A stretch of 64,000 bases of DNA from M3007 sp041741155 (GTDB lineage: Bacteria; Bacteroidota; Bacteroidia; Chitinophagales; Saprospiraceae). The notes below the pieces were generated by a model. That model saw only the letters and a list, made by a program, of their open reading frames with translations. It was not told the origin of the DNA and ran no database searches. The DNA lies in assembly GCA_041741155.1 (NCBI GenBank), contig JBGSKO010000151.1, positions 74,218-138,217 of the forward strand, read 5' to 3'. This document shows, piece after piece, positions 7,709 to 16,927 of the stretch (position 1 is the stretch's first letter; every line of letters begins with the position of its first letter). The translations under genes and the position numbers were made by a program.

Positions 7709-9739
7709 TTACTGAATGATCACTTTTTGAATGGTATCCCCCACTTGAAGTTTATGCACCACATCCATACCCTGGGCAACTTTTCCAAAAATGGTGTAGC
7801 GCCCGTCGAGGTGCGGCGTAGGCGAGTGGGTGATAAAAAATTGGGTGCCTTCGGTGTCTGGTCCGGCGGAGGCCATGCCGAGGTAGCCTTCGTCGTCGTA
7901 CCAGGCCATTCCGATTTCGGTGCGGATGGAATATTCGAGTGCGCCGTACCCATCGCCCCGCGGGCAACCGCCCTGCGCCACAAAGTTAGGCACCACCCGA
8001 TGGAAGGCTTTGCCGTCCAAAAAGCCTTTTTTAGCCATATCGAGGAAATTGACGACCGACCCCGGCGCCCAGGCCGGGTACAATTGCAGGCTGATATTTC
8101 CCTTGGCTGTTTGTAGCACGACACGAGTAGCCTGGTTTGTCGTTGCAAGTAATTTCCAATCTATGGGGTGGTTATATGGTGGTTTCCGGAGTGCCGGTTC
8201 AGGTTTCCCTTCGAGGCACGCGATGGATTTTTCCAGAGCAATGTACGCCTCGTAATCGCGCGGAACCTGAAGGCGCTGGAGCGTATTGCGCAGCCCGGCG
8301 ATCTGGCTGGAATCAACGAAGGTATTGAACTGGAGCGCCGGAGCACAAAAGCCCTCCGCAGCGGCAGCCACCATACCCGGGTCGCCGGAAGCTGTTGCTT
8401 CCAACAAATATTCAAACAAGTCGCGGCGCACATTTCGGCCGTTTTCCCCAAATACGCGGTAGAACTCAGGGTTTTTACAAATAGTTGCGATCGCCTCCGC
8501 GGCGGCGCTTTTTACGATTGGACTGGGATCGTTGTAGCCCTTGTCGTGTATCCATTTGAACTGCCAGCCAAACTCCGTCAGCGCGTTCAGGCAGGCTGCC
8601 CGCTCGTAGGGGTTTGTGGCTTTCAGGAAAAAATCGCGCAGGCGGTAGTTGATATACTCCTTTTTTTCCGGTTGCCCGAAGGCTGGAATCCACTTGTAGG
8701 AGGCCCGGTAGAGCGCGATCCGCGTGAGCCATGGCAGGTCGGGGTTGTCGCGGGCAATACGCCAGTAGTAGTCGCCATCCTGTACCTGGCCGTTGGCTAT
8801 AAAAAACTCGGCGGCGGTACGCGATACATGTGCATTGTTGTCCTGCACAAATGGCGACACCAGCGCGCGCACCGTATCGTAGTCGAACTTGGCCATTGCC
8901 TGAATCAGGTTGCACTTTACGCGCCAGTCCTGTTCGGTTTTGATCACTTTGGAAAGTATGGCAAACGCAGGTTTGGTTTTGGATTTGCCCAAAGCCTTGG
9001 CAATCGCCATGCGAATATCCGGGTCGGCAGCGCGCACGAACGCGGCGGCCAGTTGCACGGCCTGGGTACTATCGGGCGCCACCTCCGGCGTTCGGGCCAG
9101 GTAGTGCGCAGCTATGAGCCGTGCGGTGCCTGGGATGCGTTCGTTGGCTACATAGCTGACCATACGTTCGGTGCCGGCTTTGTCGGTCATATTGCGCAGG
9201 GCGTAGCGGTAAATAGCCCGACACTGGCCCTCAAGAAGCAGGGTGTCGGTGGGAAAGAACGTGCTGACGGAGGCGATATGCGCCAGGTTGACCGGGCCGC
9301 CACATTTGCCGATAGCCTCCAGCACGATAGCATTGAACCGCTGATGCTGAGAGAGCGAGTCGTCTTGCCGAAAGGCATTCAGCAAAGGCAGTTCTGCGCG
9401 AGCCGATCCGATCTGCCCCAAGGCAAATGCCGCGACAATGCGGATTTCTTCCAGCGTATCCTGCAACAGGGGCACCAGTGGCTCCACAGCATTGGAGTCG
9501 CGCACCGAAGCGAAAGCCAGGGCGGCGACATAGCGCATGGTGGCACTCGAGTGGTTCAGGTACGCCAGCAAACTGTCGGTCTTGCCCGCGTCGCGCAGGT
9601 TGTACAGGTGCTGTACCTGTTTGTTGCTCAGGTCGAGGTTGATGATTTGGTTGGCCGGGCGCTGTCCGTCGGGCGGTACGCAGGCAAACAGCCCGATGAG
9701 GATGAACAAGGCAAGGGGCAAAATGTATTGGCAGCGCAT
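7709..9739 (-). CDS. HEAT-repeat lipoprotein with C-terminal cyclophilin-type peptidyl-prolyl isomerase domain
   Basis: The 676-residue protein has a lipoprotein signal (LFILIGLFACVPP), about 450 residues of HEAT-type helical repeats (AALAFASVRDSNAVEPLVPL, AAFALGQIGSARAELPLL) and, in the last ~150 residues, a cyclophilin domain (VVLQTAKGNISLQLYP, FHRVVPNFVAQGGCPRG, GTQFFITHSPTPHLDGRYTI). It would isomerise X-Pro bonds of envelope proteins, with the repeats as a binding arm. The start at 9739 was chosen because it gives a proper lipobox; 64 upstream codons are open but look non-coding. The next gene upstream is on the same strand with a 55-bp gap. Confidence 0.88.
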   Translation of the reverse strand: MRCQYILPLALFILIGLFACVPPDGQRPANQIINLDLSNKQVQHLYNLRDAGKTDSLLAYLNHSSATMRYVAALAFASVRDSNAVEPLVPLLQDTLEEIRIVAAFALGQIGSARAELPLLNAFRQDDSLSQHQRFNAIVLEAIGKCGGPVNLAHIASVSTFFPTDTLLLEGQCRAIYRYALRNMTDKAGTERMVSYVANERIPGTARLIAAHYLARTPEVAPDSTQAVQLAAAFVRAADPDIRMAIAKALGKSKTKPAFAILSKVIKTEQDWRVKCNLIQAMAKFDYDTVRALVSPFVQDNNAHVSRTAAEFFIANGQVQDGDYYWRIARDNPDLPWLTRIALYRASYKWIPAFGQPEKKEYINYRLRDFFLKATNPYERAACLNALTEFGWQFKWIHDKGYNDPSPIVKSAAAEAIATICKNPEFYRVFGENGRNVRRDLFEYLLEATASGDPGMVAAAAEGFCAPALQFNTFVDSSQIAGLRNTLQRLQVPRDYEAYIALEKSIACLEGKPEPALRKPPYNHPIDWKLLATTNQATRVVLQTAKGNISLQLYPAWAPGSVVNFLDMAKKGFLDGKAFHRVVPNFVAQGGCPRGDGYGALEYSIRTEIGMAWYDDEGYLGMASAGPDTEGTQFFITHSPTPHLDGRYTIFGKVAQGMDVVHKLQVGDTIQKVIIQ

Positions 9740-9794
9740 ATCAGCAGTTTTCCGGCAAAAGTAATAAGGTCCGGCGACAAACCAGGCTTCTACC

Positions 9795-12368
9795 TCACCG
9801 CCGATCCACCGCACCACTTCCCACGATATTCCCGAAAAACACCGCATTTGCAAACAACCGGTCTGTTCCGTACCAGAATCCCCGGAAAGTGGGAGCGCCC
9901 GAAAAACAGATAATTCGCCCACTGCCCACACCGCTCACTACTGCCGCCGCCGCACCCGATGCCAGTTTTCGATGCCGCTCGTGCAGGTAGCCGGCCAGCA
10001 GCGGACTGGCGCCAAACACCGCCGGTGTAGCGTACGGGTTGTTCGCAATTTCCACAAAAATGGTATCGCTCTGAAACATCGGCAGGCGCGGGCGCGTGTA
10101 CCCGTAGCATAGCGGATGGGTCAGGTCCAGTTCGGCCTCGAAAATAGCGCCGGGCATACTCAGCGCACGGCGATCTTCCTCCAAACTGCCGTAGGGCCGC
10201 CGCCCGCCGGTTGGTTCCGAAGGCGTATTGCGGAATTCTACCCCCACCAGGCTCGCACTTTTTAACCAGCGCAGGGCGGCCCCCGAAGTTACCACGGTGC
10301 CGCCGGCTGTTACAAACTGCCGCAGTTTGTCGGCAGATAAACGGCTGAAGTTGCCGTTGGCCAAAACCACGGTGTTGTACCTAGACAAGTCAAGGTTGGC
10401 GAAACGCTCCGCATCAAGCAGCAGCGGCGCAAGGCCGTAGCGGGTATCGAGCAGGTGCCATGCCTCGCCGGTTTCGGCAGTGCCGGCCCCGCGGCCGGTT
10501 ACCACGACCACCTTGGGTGCGCGGAGGGTGATAAAATTATTGCTGCCCAAGTCTGGTCCTTCGGGCGTGAGGCCGTTGGTCAGCAGGTGTACCCGCACAT
10601 CCTGTGCGCCGCTTTGCACCATTCTGGTGTGTATGGCTGCGGCATCCAGTGCCTGCCGCTCCACCGGGATGATGAGGCTACCGGCGGCATAGTCGCGTCC
10701 CTCGGCGCGGAACGGTTTGGCCGCTACTTGCACGCGTACATTGGCTAAGTGCAGCGCTTGCAGCAAGCGCGGCAGGTCGTATCCTTCGCTTTCCACAACA
10801 AATGCGTAGGTGTCGGCGCGCGGGCTGGGTATGGGCGGTGTGTTCCAGATCGGGAGTTCCGCCAAGGCAGGTCCCTGCCAGCGCGGCTGGTACGTGCGGC
10901 GGTCGGCCACGGCCCAGTGCAGCCCGAAGGCATCGGGTAGCGTCCAGGCGGAAATATCGTAGAAAATGCTGTCGGGAAACTCCGTGCGTCGTTCAAAAAT
11001 GGATTTGACGAGGCGGTAGTTCGGCTGGTCGGCAGGCACCACCCAGGCGTTGTTTTTTACAAACAACTGTTCGCCGAGACGCACATCCTCTGCCAGCGGA
11101 TGTACCCGTATGCGGTGGCGCAGGAGGATTTTCAGAAACTCCCGGGTGGGCCGTCCGTGCAGGCTGTCGCCAAACAGGTAGGCGCGGGCCTCGTCTTGCC
11201 GGGCCTCGTCGAGGGCTGTTTTGAAAAAATCCCGCAGGTAGGCATTCAGATCGCCGCGCATCTCGGTGAGAGCCTGCATGGTGGAAAGGGACGTCAGTAC
11301 CTGGTTTCGGATGGAATAGGGAAATGTGAGCAGTCCATTGTCGGTCTCCTGGGCACTGCCCCGGCTGCTGGCTTGCTCGAAAAGGATACCGACGCAGCCG
11401 TTTCCGTCGGGGTATGTGGAGCCTTTTCCGTAGTAGAAATCGTCGTAGTTCTCCCCGGAGAAGAACAATACTTTTTGCTCGGAAAGCAGGCGGGCATGGT
11501 ATTCCCCGATGCGGGCAGTCAGTTCCTGGTTGCGGGCCGGCGTGATGGGGTGCACGCGGGAGGGCACGCCGGGCTGGAAAAAAAATGTGGAATTACTGCC
11601 CATTTCGTGGTGGTCGGTCAGTACGTTGGGCAGCCATTCCTGAAAAATACCCACGCGCCCGACGGATTCCGGTTGTTGCGCCACGAGCCAGTCGCGGTTA
11701 AGGTCAAACCAGTAATGGTTGGTGCGGCCGCTGGGCCAGGGTTCGTTGAACTCGTCGTGTGCCGGGTCGGGCAGGAGCGATTGGCTGCGGCGGCTGTTCA
11801 CCCACGAAGAAAAACGCTGGAGGCCGTCGGGATTGAAGCAGGGGTCGAGCAGGACGACGGTGTTTTTCAAAAAACGCTCCACTTCGGGTGTTTGCGCGGC
11901 AGCCAGGTAGTAGGCTACGAGCAGCGCGGCGTTGCTGCCGCTGGCTTCGTTGCCGTGAATCGAGTAGCCCATGTAGGCCACAGCGGGATATGCCGCCGGA
12001 TCGAGACCGGCACTCACTGCCGGGTCGGCAAGGCGGCGGCGCTGCCGGCGGATATCATCCAGACGCACATGGTTTTCCGGTGCAGTAACGGTGAGGCAAA
12101 GCATTGGCCGGTGCTCGTGGCTGCGGCCATATTCCTGTAAGGTGATGCGGTCGCTGACGCGGTCGAGTTCACGCATATATCCCACCAACTGGTCGTGCGA
12201 GACGTGCCACGCGCCAACCTCATAGCCGAGATACTGCGCAGGCGTGGGTATGGCGGGGTTGTATGGAACGGCGGGGAGGTAGTACTCCCGGCTTATGGGC
12301 TGTTGACCGTTAGCCGTTGGCAGAGCCGATACAGCGAGGAGCAGTATTGGAAAAATCAAGCGCAGCAT
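9795..12368 (-). CDS. Secreted M14-family zinc carboxypeptidase
   Basis: The 857-residue protein has a signal peptide (MLRLIFPILLLAVSALPTANG) and an M14 catalytic domain at about residues 45-380. Zinc ligands are visible as H138 and E141 (YSIHGNEASG); DPCFNPDGLQRF follows, the third ligand is probably in LTDHHEMGSN, and the catalytic Glu is probably in LFEQASSRG. The C-terminal ~450 residues include a glutamine-amidotransferase-like or beta-sandwich region (VVLANGNFSRLSADKLRQFV) common in the large Bacteroidota M14 proteins. It should hydrolyse peptides outside the cytoplasm. No T9SS domain is present. Confidence 0.88.
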   Translation of the reverse strand: MLRLIFPILLLAVSALPTANGQQPISREYYLPAVPYNPAIPTPAQYLGYEVGAWHVSHDQLVGYMRELDRVSDRITLQEYGRSHEHRPMLCLTVTAPENHVRLDDIRRQRRRLADPAVSAGLDPAAYPAVAYMGYSIHGNEASGSNAALLVAYYLAAAQTPEVERFLKNTVVLLDPCFNPDGLQRFSSWVNSRRSQSLLPDPAHDEFNEPWPSGRTNHYWFDLNRDWLVAQQPESVGRVGIFQEWLPNVLTDHHEMGSNSTFFFQPGVPSRVHPITPARNQELTARIGEYHARLLSEQKVLFFSGENYDDFYYGKGSTYPDGNGCVGILFEQASSRGSAQETDNGLLTFPYSIRNQVLTSLSTMQALTEMRGDLNAYLRDFFKTALDEARQDEARAYLFGDSLHGRPTREFLKILLRHRIRVHPLAEDVRLGEQLFVKNNAWVVPADQPNYRLVKSIFERRTEFPDSIFYDISAWTLPDAFGLHWAVADRRTYQPRWQGPALAELPIWNTPPIPSPRADTYAFVVESEGYDLPRLLQALHLANVRVQVAAKPFRAEGRDYAAGSLIIPVERQALDAAAIHTRMVQSGAQDVRVHLLTNGLTPEGPDLGSNNFITLRAPKVVVVTGRGAGTAETGEAWHLLDTRYGLAPLLLDAERFANLDLSRYNTVVLANGNFSRLSADKLRQFVTAGGTVVTSGAALRWLKSASLVGVEFRNTPSEPTGGRRPYGSLEEDRRALSMPGAIFEAELDLTHPLCYGYTRPRLPMFQSDTIFVEIANNPYATPAVFGASPLLAGYLHERHRKLASGAAAAVVSGVGSGRIICFSGAPTFRGFWYGTDRLFANAVFFGNIVGSGAVDRR

Positions 12369-12386
12369 GGTTGGTAATTTTGGGCG

Positions 12387-12419
12387 GGAAAGTACGGGTA
12401 ATTGGCAAATGCGCTACAA
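12387..12419 (-). promoter_or_regulatory. Possible promoter of the M14 carboxypeptidase
   Basis: On the minus strand TTG (12417-12419) is followed after 22 bp by tactttcc (12387-12394), two bases off TAnnTTTG. It lies about 20 bp before the start codon at 12368. Confidence 0.3.
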
Positions 12420-14696
12420 TTTGCTGCATACAGCCCGCCCCACGCGCTGCCCACCACTGTGCAATTCCAGCATGTACAACCCCGGCGCCCAGTCGTTCAC
12501 CGAAATGCTGAATGCGCCGCCGGGCGCTTCGCCCCGGGCTACGATACGCCCCAACAAATCAAATGCACGCCACTCTACCGCCTGATCGGATGGCCATTCC
12601 ACGCGGGTCCAGTAGCGCGCCGGATTGGGGCTAAGGCGAATTTCCGGCACGTATTCCGGCGACACGGCACTGGTGCTTGTGGTGCAGTCCACCAGTGTAG
12701 TTTTATGCAGCGACAAGCCGCCGCGCAGGTTGCCGGTCACCATTTCGAGGATGCCGTCGCCGTCCAGATCACCGAAGGCTACGGAGCTGCGGTTGCCGCC
12801 GTCCACGTTGCCCCATGTTTTTGAAACGACAGAAAACGGCGACTCCGAAGCGGCTACATTGGTGTAGGCCTCAACATTCCCTTCCTGCGTGCCGACAATC
12901 AACCACCGCTCGCCATTTTGCTGCTCGATAAATGTCGGGGCGCTAAAGCCCACGTCGGACGGAAATATCCGGGTGTCAATACCGCCGAGTTTGGAAATTG
13001 TGGGCTGGGTGGCAAACACCGGATTATCCGGGGCGCCCATGTTTTTGAAAAAGTTGATGTTGCCGTTGCGCTCACCCATGACGATATCCATAACGCCGTC
13101 GTAGTCCACGTCAACAATGGCGGGCGTGGAGTACGAGCCTACGTCCATGGATATCCACATCACGTTGAAATTTTGCTGAAACTGCATGGGGTTGCCGGCG
13201 CCGGCGGTATTTCGGAAATAGTACAGGGCGCCGATGTTGCTGCCTACCAGCAGGTCGCGGTCGCCGTCGTTGTCGAGGTCGCCAAAAGCGGGGTAAAAAT
13301 CGTAGTCGTTGGGGGCGAAAGCCGAGAGGCCCAGCCAGTCGCTATCGGCAAGGGTGAATTGCGGAGCGGTGCTCGTTCCCGTATTGAGAAACAGGTACAG
13401 GCTGGCGTTCTGGGAGTTTCCGGGGGTGTAGTAGCCGTAGTTGCCCACCACGAGATCGAGCAGGCCGTCGGCGTTTACATCCACCAGCGCCGGGTGCGTA
13501 GCAGTGCCCAGGTCAATCATGTCGCCCACGAGGAAACGTTTGGTTTCCAGTTCAAAATAATGCCCGGAGGTGGCGGTGTTGGCATAGAACCACACGCCGT
13601 TGCGGTCGTCGTTGACGAATTTGTTGTTCGGGGCTACCAGCATATCGTTTTTACCGTCGTTGTTGGCATCCAGGTAAAAAGCGGCGGGGAACTGGGGCAG
13701 GTTCACGGAAGTGCTGTACGAGGGAAAGTTGTCGTCCTGCTCGGCCATCCAGGCATTGGCGGTTGTGCCATGGTTGATCATCATATTCAGGCAAGTAAAG
13801 GAAACATCGCCCGTGACGAGTTCCTTGTCGCCGTCGCCATCCTGGTCGTAGGTCATGAGGGTAGAGCCGGGGTGGCGGGTGCCTTCGCCGCGGTCATCCA
13901 CGGGTATTTGTCCAATCAAACAATTGACACAGGTATCGGGGGCAGGGCTGAGGCAATTGGTGCAAAAATTCAGTCCGCTCTCGTAAAAGCGCCCCCAGCA
14001 GCGGTCGGTCACCTCGTATTTCAGGCTGTCCAGTCCAAAGCCTTTTTCCACCGACATATTTTTCACCAGCCAGACGTGGCCGCCGGCAGAACCGTCGAAG
14101 GTCAGGATATCAAGGTCGCCGTCGCCGTCTACGTCATCTACCGCCGGGATATCGGTATCTGCGATGAACAGATTGAGCCAAACGCCTGGAATGACCGATG
14201 GGTAATAAATAAACCGGTTGTCGCAGGTGGTGCAGCCGGGGTAAGTGAAATAAACAGGGGCAAACTTCAGCATGTTGTTTTCGTAGTATCCCCGAAACAC
14301 CTGCACTTCTTGCGATCCAATAGGCAGCGATGCGCAAAAAATATCGGCAGCGCCGTCTTTGTTGTAGTCGCGCAGCACGGCATAGTCCAGCAACGGCGGA
14401 AAGTTGCAGGCATACTCCGGGGCATAGCGGTAGTTTGTGGCGTTGGCGGTACCTTCGTTGAGAAATGTTACGAAAATATCGCCCGCCCGGTCAAAGGCGA
14501 CGAGGTCGAGTATTTTATCGTTGTTCAAATCAACGGCAGAAAACTGGGGGGCGTTCATTCCGCCGGCAAACGGGTATTCCAGTACTTTGCCGTTCTGAAT
14601 CACCGGGAACGTCATGGGCTGGAACATTTGCTCCTGCGCAGTCAACAGTTGGGTCAACAACAGGCCCAAAAGAAGGGAGAGGTTTTGTACACGCAT
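12414..14696 (-). CDS. FG-GAP/VCBS repeat protein with T9SS type A sorting domain
   Basis: The 760-residue secreted protein has a signal peptide (MRVQNLSLLLGLLLTQLLTA) and about nine FG-GAP repeats, each with an Asp-rich calcium loop such as DVDGDGDLDIL, DLDNDGDRDLLVGS and DVDYDGVMDIVMGE, which should build a beta-propeller. The last ~80 residues are a type A sorting domain (EIRLSPNPARYWTRVEW, FDLLGRIVARGEA, APGLYMLEL). It is therefore probably a surface-attached or released binding protein; the ligand is unknown. Start at 14696 was preferred to two upstream ATGs because it opens the signal peptide directly. Confidence 0.88.
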   Translation of the reverse strand: MRVQNLSLLLGLLLTQLLTAQEQMFQPMTFPVIQNGKVLEYPFAGGMNAPQFSAVDLNNDKILDLVAFDRAGDIFVTFLNEGTANATNYRYAPEYACNFPPLLDYAVLRDYNKDGAADIFCASLPIGSQEVQVFRGYYENNMLKFAPVYFTYPGCTTCDNRFIYYPSVIPGVWLNLFIADTDIPAVDDVDGDGDLDILTFDGSAGGHVWLVKNMSVEKGFGLDSLKYEVTDRCWGRFYESGLNFCTNCLSPAPDTCVNCLIGQIPVDDRGEGTRHPGSTLMTYDQDGDGDKELVTGDVSFTCLNMMINHGTTANAWMAEQDDNFPSYSTSVNLPQFPAAFYLDANNDGKNDMLVAPNNKFVNDDRNGVWFYANTATSGHYFELETKRFLVGDMIDLGTATHPALVDVNADGLLDLVVGNYGYYTPGNSQNASLYLFLNTGTSTAPQFTLADSDWLGLSAFAPNDYDFYPAFGDLDNDGDRDLLVGSNIGALYYFRNTAGAGNPMQFQQNFNVMWISMDVGSYSTPAIVDVDYDGVMDIVMGERNGNINFFKNMGAPDNPVFATQPTISKLGGIDTRIFPSDVGFSAPTFIEQQNGERWLIVGTQEGNVEAYTNVAASESPFSVVSKTWGNVDGGNRSSVAFGDLDGDGILEMVTGNLRGGLSLHKTTLVDCTTSTSAVSPEYVPEIRLSPNPARYWTRVEWPSDQAVEWRAFDLLGRIVARGEAPGGAFSISVNDWAPGLYMLELHSGGQRVGRAVCSKL

Positions 14697-14854
14697 TTCT
14701 ATTCTGTTTTTGTGCCGCCGGTAGGCCATCTTTAAGCAGGTGATGCTGCGAGTCAATTTTTTACCGAACCTGGATTTTTCAGGATTGCGGGCAAACCTAC
14801 GGGGATTTTCCGCGCACCCCGGGAAAGAATGCGCTCCGCGCAAATCACAGACAA

Positions 14855-14917
14855 AACCTTCTAACCCTCTAACCAGAAACCTTCTAACCATCAGAAACCA
14901 GAAACCTTCTAACCCTC
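14855..14917. repeat. Short-word tandem array (aaccttctaacc)
   Basis: Three copies of aaccttctaacc start at 14855, 14878 and 14903, separated by variants such as ctctaacc and atcagaaacc. The last copy runs into the 3' end of the SAM hydrolase gene and supplies its stop codon. Confidence 0.7.
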
Positions 14918-15691
14918 AAAAACCACCTCCACCACGTCCTCCACTTTCAGGCCCAGCAGCGTGGCTGCCCGGCCCATATTCACCGCTATTTCAAGAAAAC
15001 CGGCGCTGTTGAACAAGCAGAGCGATTCGCCAACCGGCACATCGCAGTAGTTCCGGGAGAGGCGTGTGATGGCATCATTCCGTTTAAAAAACAACGAAAA
15101 AGGGCGATCCTGCACTATTTTTTCAAAGGTATCCCGGCGGATATTGACCAAGGCATTTTCAAAATTGTCAATGTGAATTACCGTTCCGCGGATGCGGGTT
15201 GGCATAATAACGGGCCGCAGGTTGATGCGCTGGAGCAACGGGCCGGCGGGCGTGCCGAGTTCCACAAATGGCAACCCGGATGCGAGGTGCGCCGCTGCGG
15301 CAGCAAAGATGTTTTTTACCGGAAAATGTACCGGCTCGGCATCGGGCAGCGCCCGCACATCGGCGTCGGGGAGGTGCTCAAAAAGCAGCGTGAGCAAGCC
15401 GTTATCGGGGACAAGGAAAAAATGTCCGTTGGCGCGTGCTGCCACGAAACGAAAATTGTCGGCATACACGCAATTGACCCCGATCAGGTGGATTGTACCT
15501 TCCGGAAATTCCGGATAGGTATTCTGGACCACAAAGGCCGCTTGTACAATGTCGAATGGCTTGATTGCGTGCGAGATGTCAAGCAGCTGAGCGTCCGGAC
15601 ATGCACGCAGCAACGCACCTTTGAGGGCGCCGGCGTAGTAGTCCTGTGTGCCGAAATCAGTTGTAAGCGTAAAAAAAGGCTTTTGTGCCAT
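14909..15691 (-). CDS. SAM hydroxide adenosyltransferase (SAM hydrolase, DUF62 family)
   Basis: The 260-residue protein has the DUF62/fluorinase-like fold: LTTDFGTQDYYAGALKG with the catalytic Asp at about residue 12, then DISHAIKPFDIVQAAFVV, LIGVNCVYADNFRFVAA and FFLVPDNGLLTLLFE in the N-terminal domain, and a C-terminal beta-barrel (GTVIHIDNFENALVNI). Family members split S-adenosylmethionine with water into adenosine and methionine. The chloride/fluoride-binding loop of halogenases is absent. Its 3' end is made of an intergenic repeat. Confidence 0.9.
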   Translation of the reverse strand: MAQKPFFTLTTDFGTQDYYAGALKGALLRACPDAQLLDISHAIKPFDIVQAAFVVQNTYPEFPEGTIHLIGVNCVYADNFRFVAARANGHFFLVPDNGLLTLLFEHLPDADVRALPDAEPVHFPVKNIFAAAAAHLASGLPFVELGTPAGPLLQRINLRPVIMPTRIRGTVIHIDNFENALVNIRRDTFEKIVQDRPFSLFFKRNDAITRLSRNYCDVPVGESLCLFNSAGFLEIAVNMGRAATLLGLKVEDVVEVVFEG

Positions 15692-15715
15692 CGAACTTTA
15701 CCGGATAAATTCTTG

Positions 15716-15745
15716 TTGGGCGACTTGTTTTTCACCCTACTTTTG
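15716..15745 (+). promoter_or_regulatory. Bacteroidota-type promoter upstream of phoH
   Basis: TTG at 15716-15718 is followed after 19 bp by tacttttg at 15738-15745, a perfect TAnnTTTG. Transcription should start near 15752, leaving a leader of about 110 bases before the TTG start of phoH; the leader contains a 12-codon open frame starting at the ATG at 15771. Confidence 0.6.
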
Positions 15746-15864
15746 TAGGAGAAAATCGAAACACAAAAGTATGGACAAAGCATGGAGGCTTGGCGTATTA
15801 TCATTCTGATTATCAGAAAAATAAAGGCCACTTTCTCCCGCTGCTGCAAAATCAAAACTAAAAT

Positions 15865-16896
15865 TTGAGCGAAATCATTCTCACCGTCGAGGGCGTAGAC
15901 CCCGTTGAGCTCTACGGCGAAAACAACGCAAAATTAAATCTGCTGCGCAAAGCCTTCCCGGATGTCACGATGACTTCACGGGGCAACAGCCTGAAACTTA
16001 CCGGCGAAAAAAAATTCACCCAACCGGCCAAAGCTAAATTCGAAATGATGGTGCGCTACCTGCGCGAGCATCAGGAACTGTCTGTCCAAACCGTAGAGGA
16101 CCTGCTCGGCGGCGAAAACCCCTTCGAGGTGCGTATTCCGGTGAGCGGCGACTCCAGCAATGCCATCCTTTTCGGGCGCGACGGTCGGCCCATCAAGGCC
16201 AAAACACGCAACCAGAAACGCCTCGTGGAGGTGTGCGAAACCAATGACATTGTATTTGCTATCGGCCCCGCCGGTACCGGCAAAACCTACACCGCCGTGG
16301 CGATCGCCGTGCGGGCGCTGAAAAACAAACTCGTCAAAAAAATCGTGCTCACCCGCCCCGCCGTAGAGGCCGGCGAAAACCTTGGATTCCTGCCCGGCGA
16401 CCTCAAGGAAAAGGTGGACCCCTACCTGCGCCCGCTCTATGATGCGCTTGACGATATGTTGCCCATGGACAAGCTCCAGTTTTTCATGGACAACCGCGTC
16501 ATCGAGATTGCACCCCTCGCATTCATGCGCGGCCGCACGCTCGACAACGCCTACATCATCCTCGACGAGGCACAAAATGCTACGCCCCTGCAACTCAAAA
16601 TGTTCCTCACCCGCCTCGGCCCCAGCGCCAAGTGTATCATCACCGGTGACCTGAGCCAGATTGACTTGCCCCACCACCAGAAATCGGGCTTGCGCCAGTC
16701 CATGGAAATCCTTGACGGCGTAAGTGGCATTGCCGTACTCGCCCTCACCGCCGAAGATGTGGTGCGCCACCGTCTGGTGAAGGAAATCATCAAAGCCTAC
16801 GACAAGATCGAAGGGGAAGAACGGGCCAAACGCGAGGCGATGCGGCTGAAACGCGAGGCGGAAGAACAGGCGAAGACAGAGCCGGGAAGCAATTAA
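15865..16896 (+). CDS. phoH: PhoH family ATPase
   Basis: The 343-residue cytoplasmic protein has an N-terminal KH-like segment (residues 1-90) and a P-loop ATPase domain: Walker A GPAGTGKTYTAVAIA, YIILDEAQNATPLQLKMFLTR for Walker B, and ITGDLSQIDLP. PhoH proteins are RNA-associated ATPases or helicase-like enzymes linked to YbeY and ribosome maturation. The start is a TTG: an in-frame stop lies two codons upstream, and MSEIILTVEG matches the family N-terminus. The end is a charged Lys/Arg/Glu helix. Confidence 0.9.
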   Translation: MSEIILTVEGVDPVELYGENNAKLNLLRKAFPDVTMTSRGNSLKLTGEKKFTQPAKAKFEMMVRYLREHQELSVQTVEDLLGGENPFEVRIPVSGDSSNAILFGRDGRPIKAKTRNQKRLVEVCETNDIVFAIGPAGTGKTYTAVAIAVRALKNKLVKKIVLTRPAVEAGENLGFLPGDLKEKVDPYLRPLYDALDDMLPMDKLQFFMDNRVIEIAPLAFMRGRTLDNAYIILDEAQNATPLQLKMFLTRLGPSAKCIITGDLSQIDLPHHQKSGLRQSMEILDGVSGIAVLALTAEDVVRHRLVKEIIKAYDKIEGEERAKREAMRLKREAEEQAKTEPGSN

Positions 16897-16927
16897 AGCA
16901 AAGTAACTACACCACCTATTATATTTT

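Noticed and set aside
8168..9913. Open frame of about 581 codons on the plus strand opposite the HEAT/cyclophilin protein
   Set aside because: It is a mirror of a strongly supported gene; the composition is typical of antisense frames in GC-rich coding DNA.
12918..14735. Open frame of about 605 codons on the plus strand opposite the FG-GAP protein
   Set aside because: It lacks a signal, motif or start context, and covers the well-supported FG-GAP repeats in antisense.
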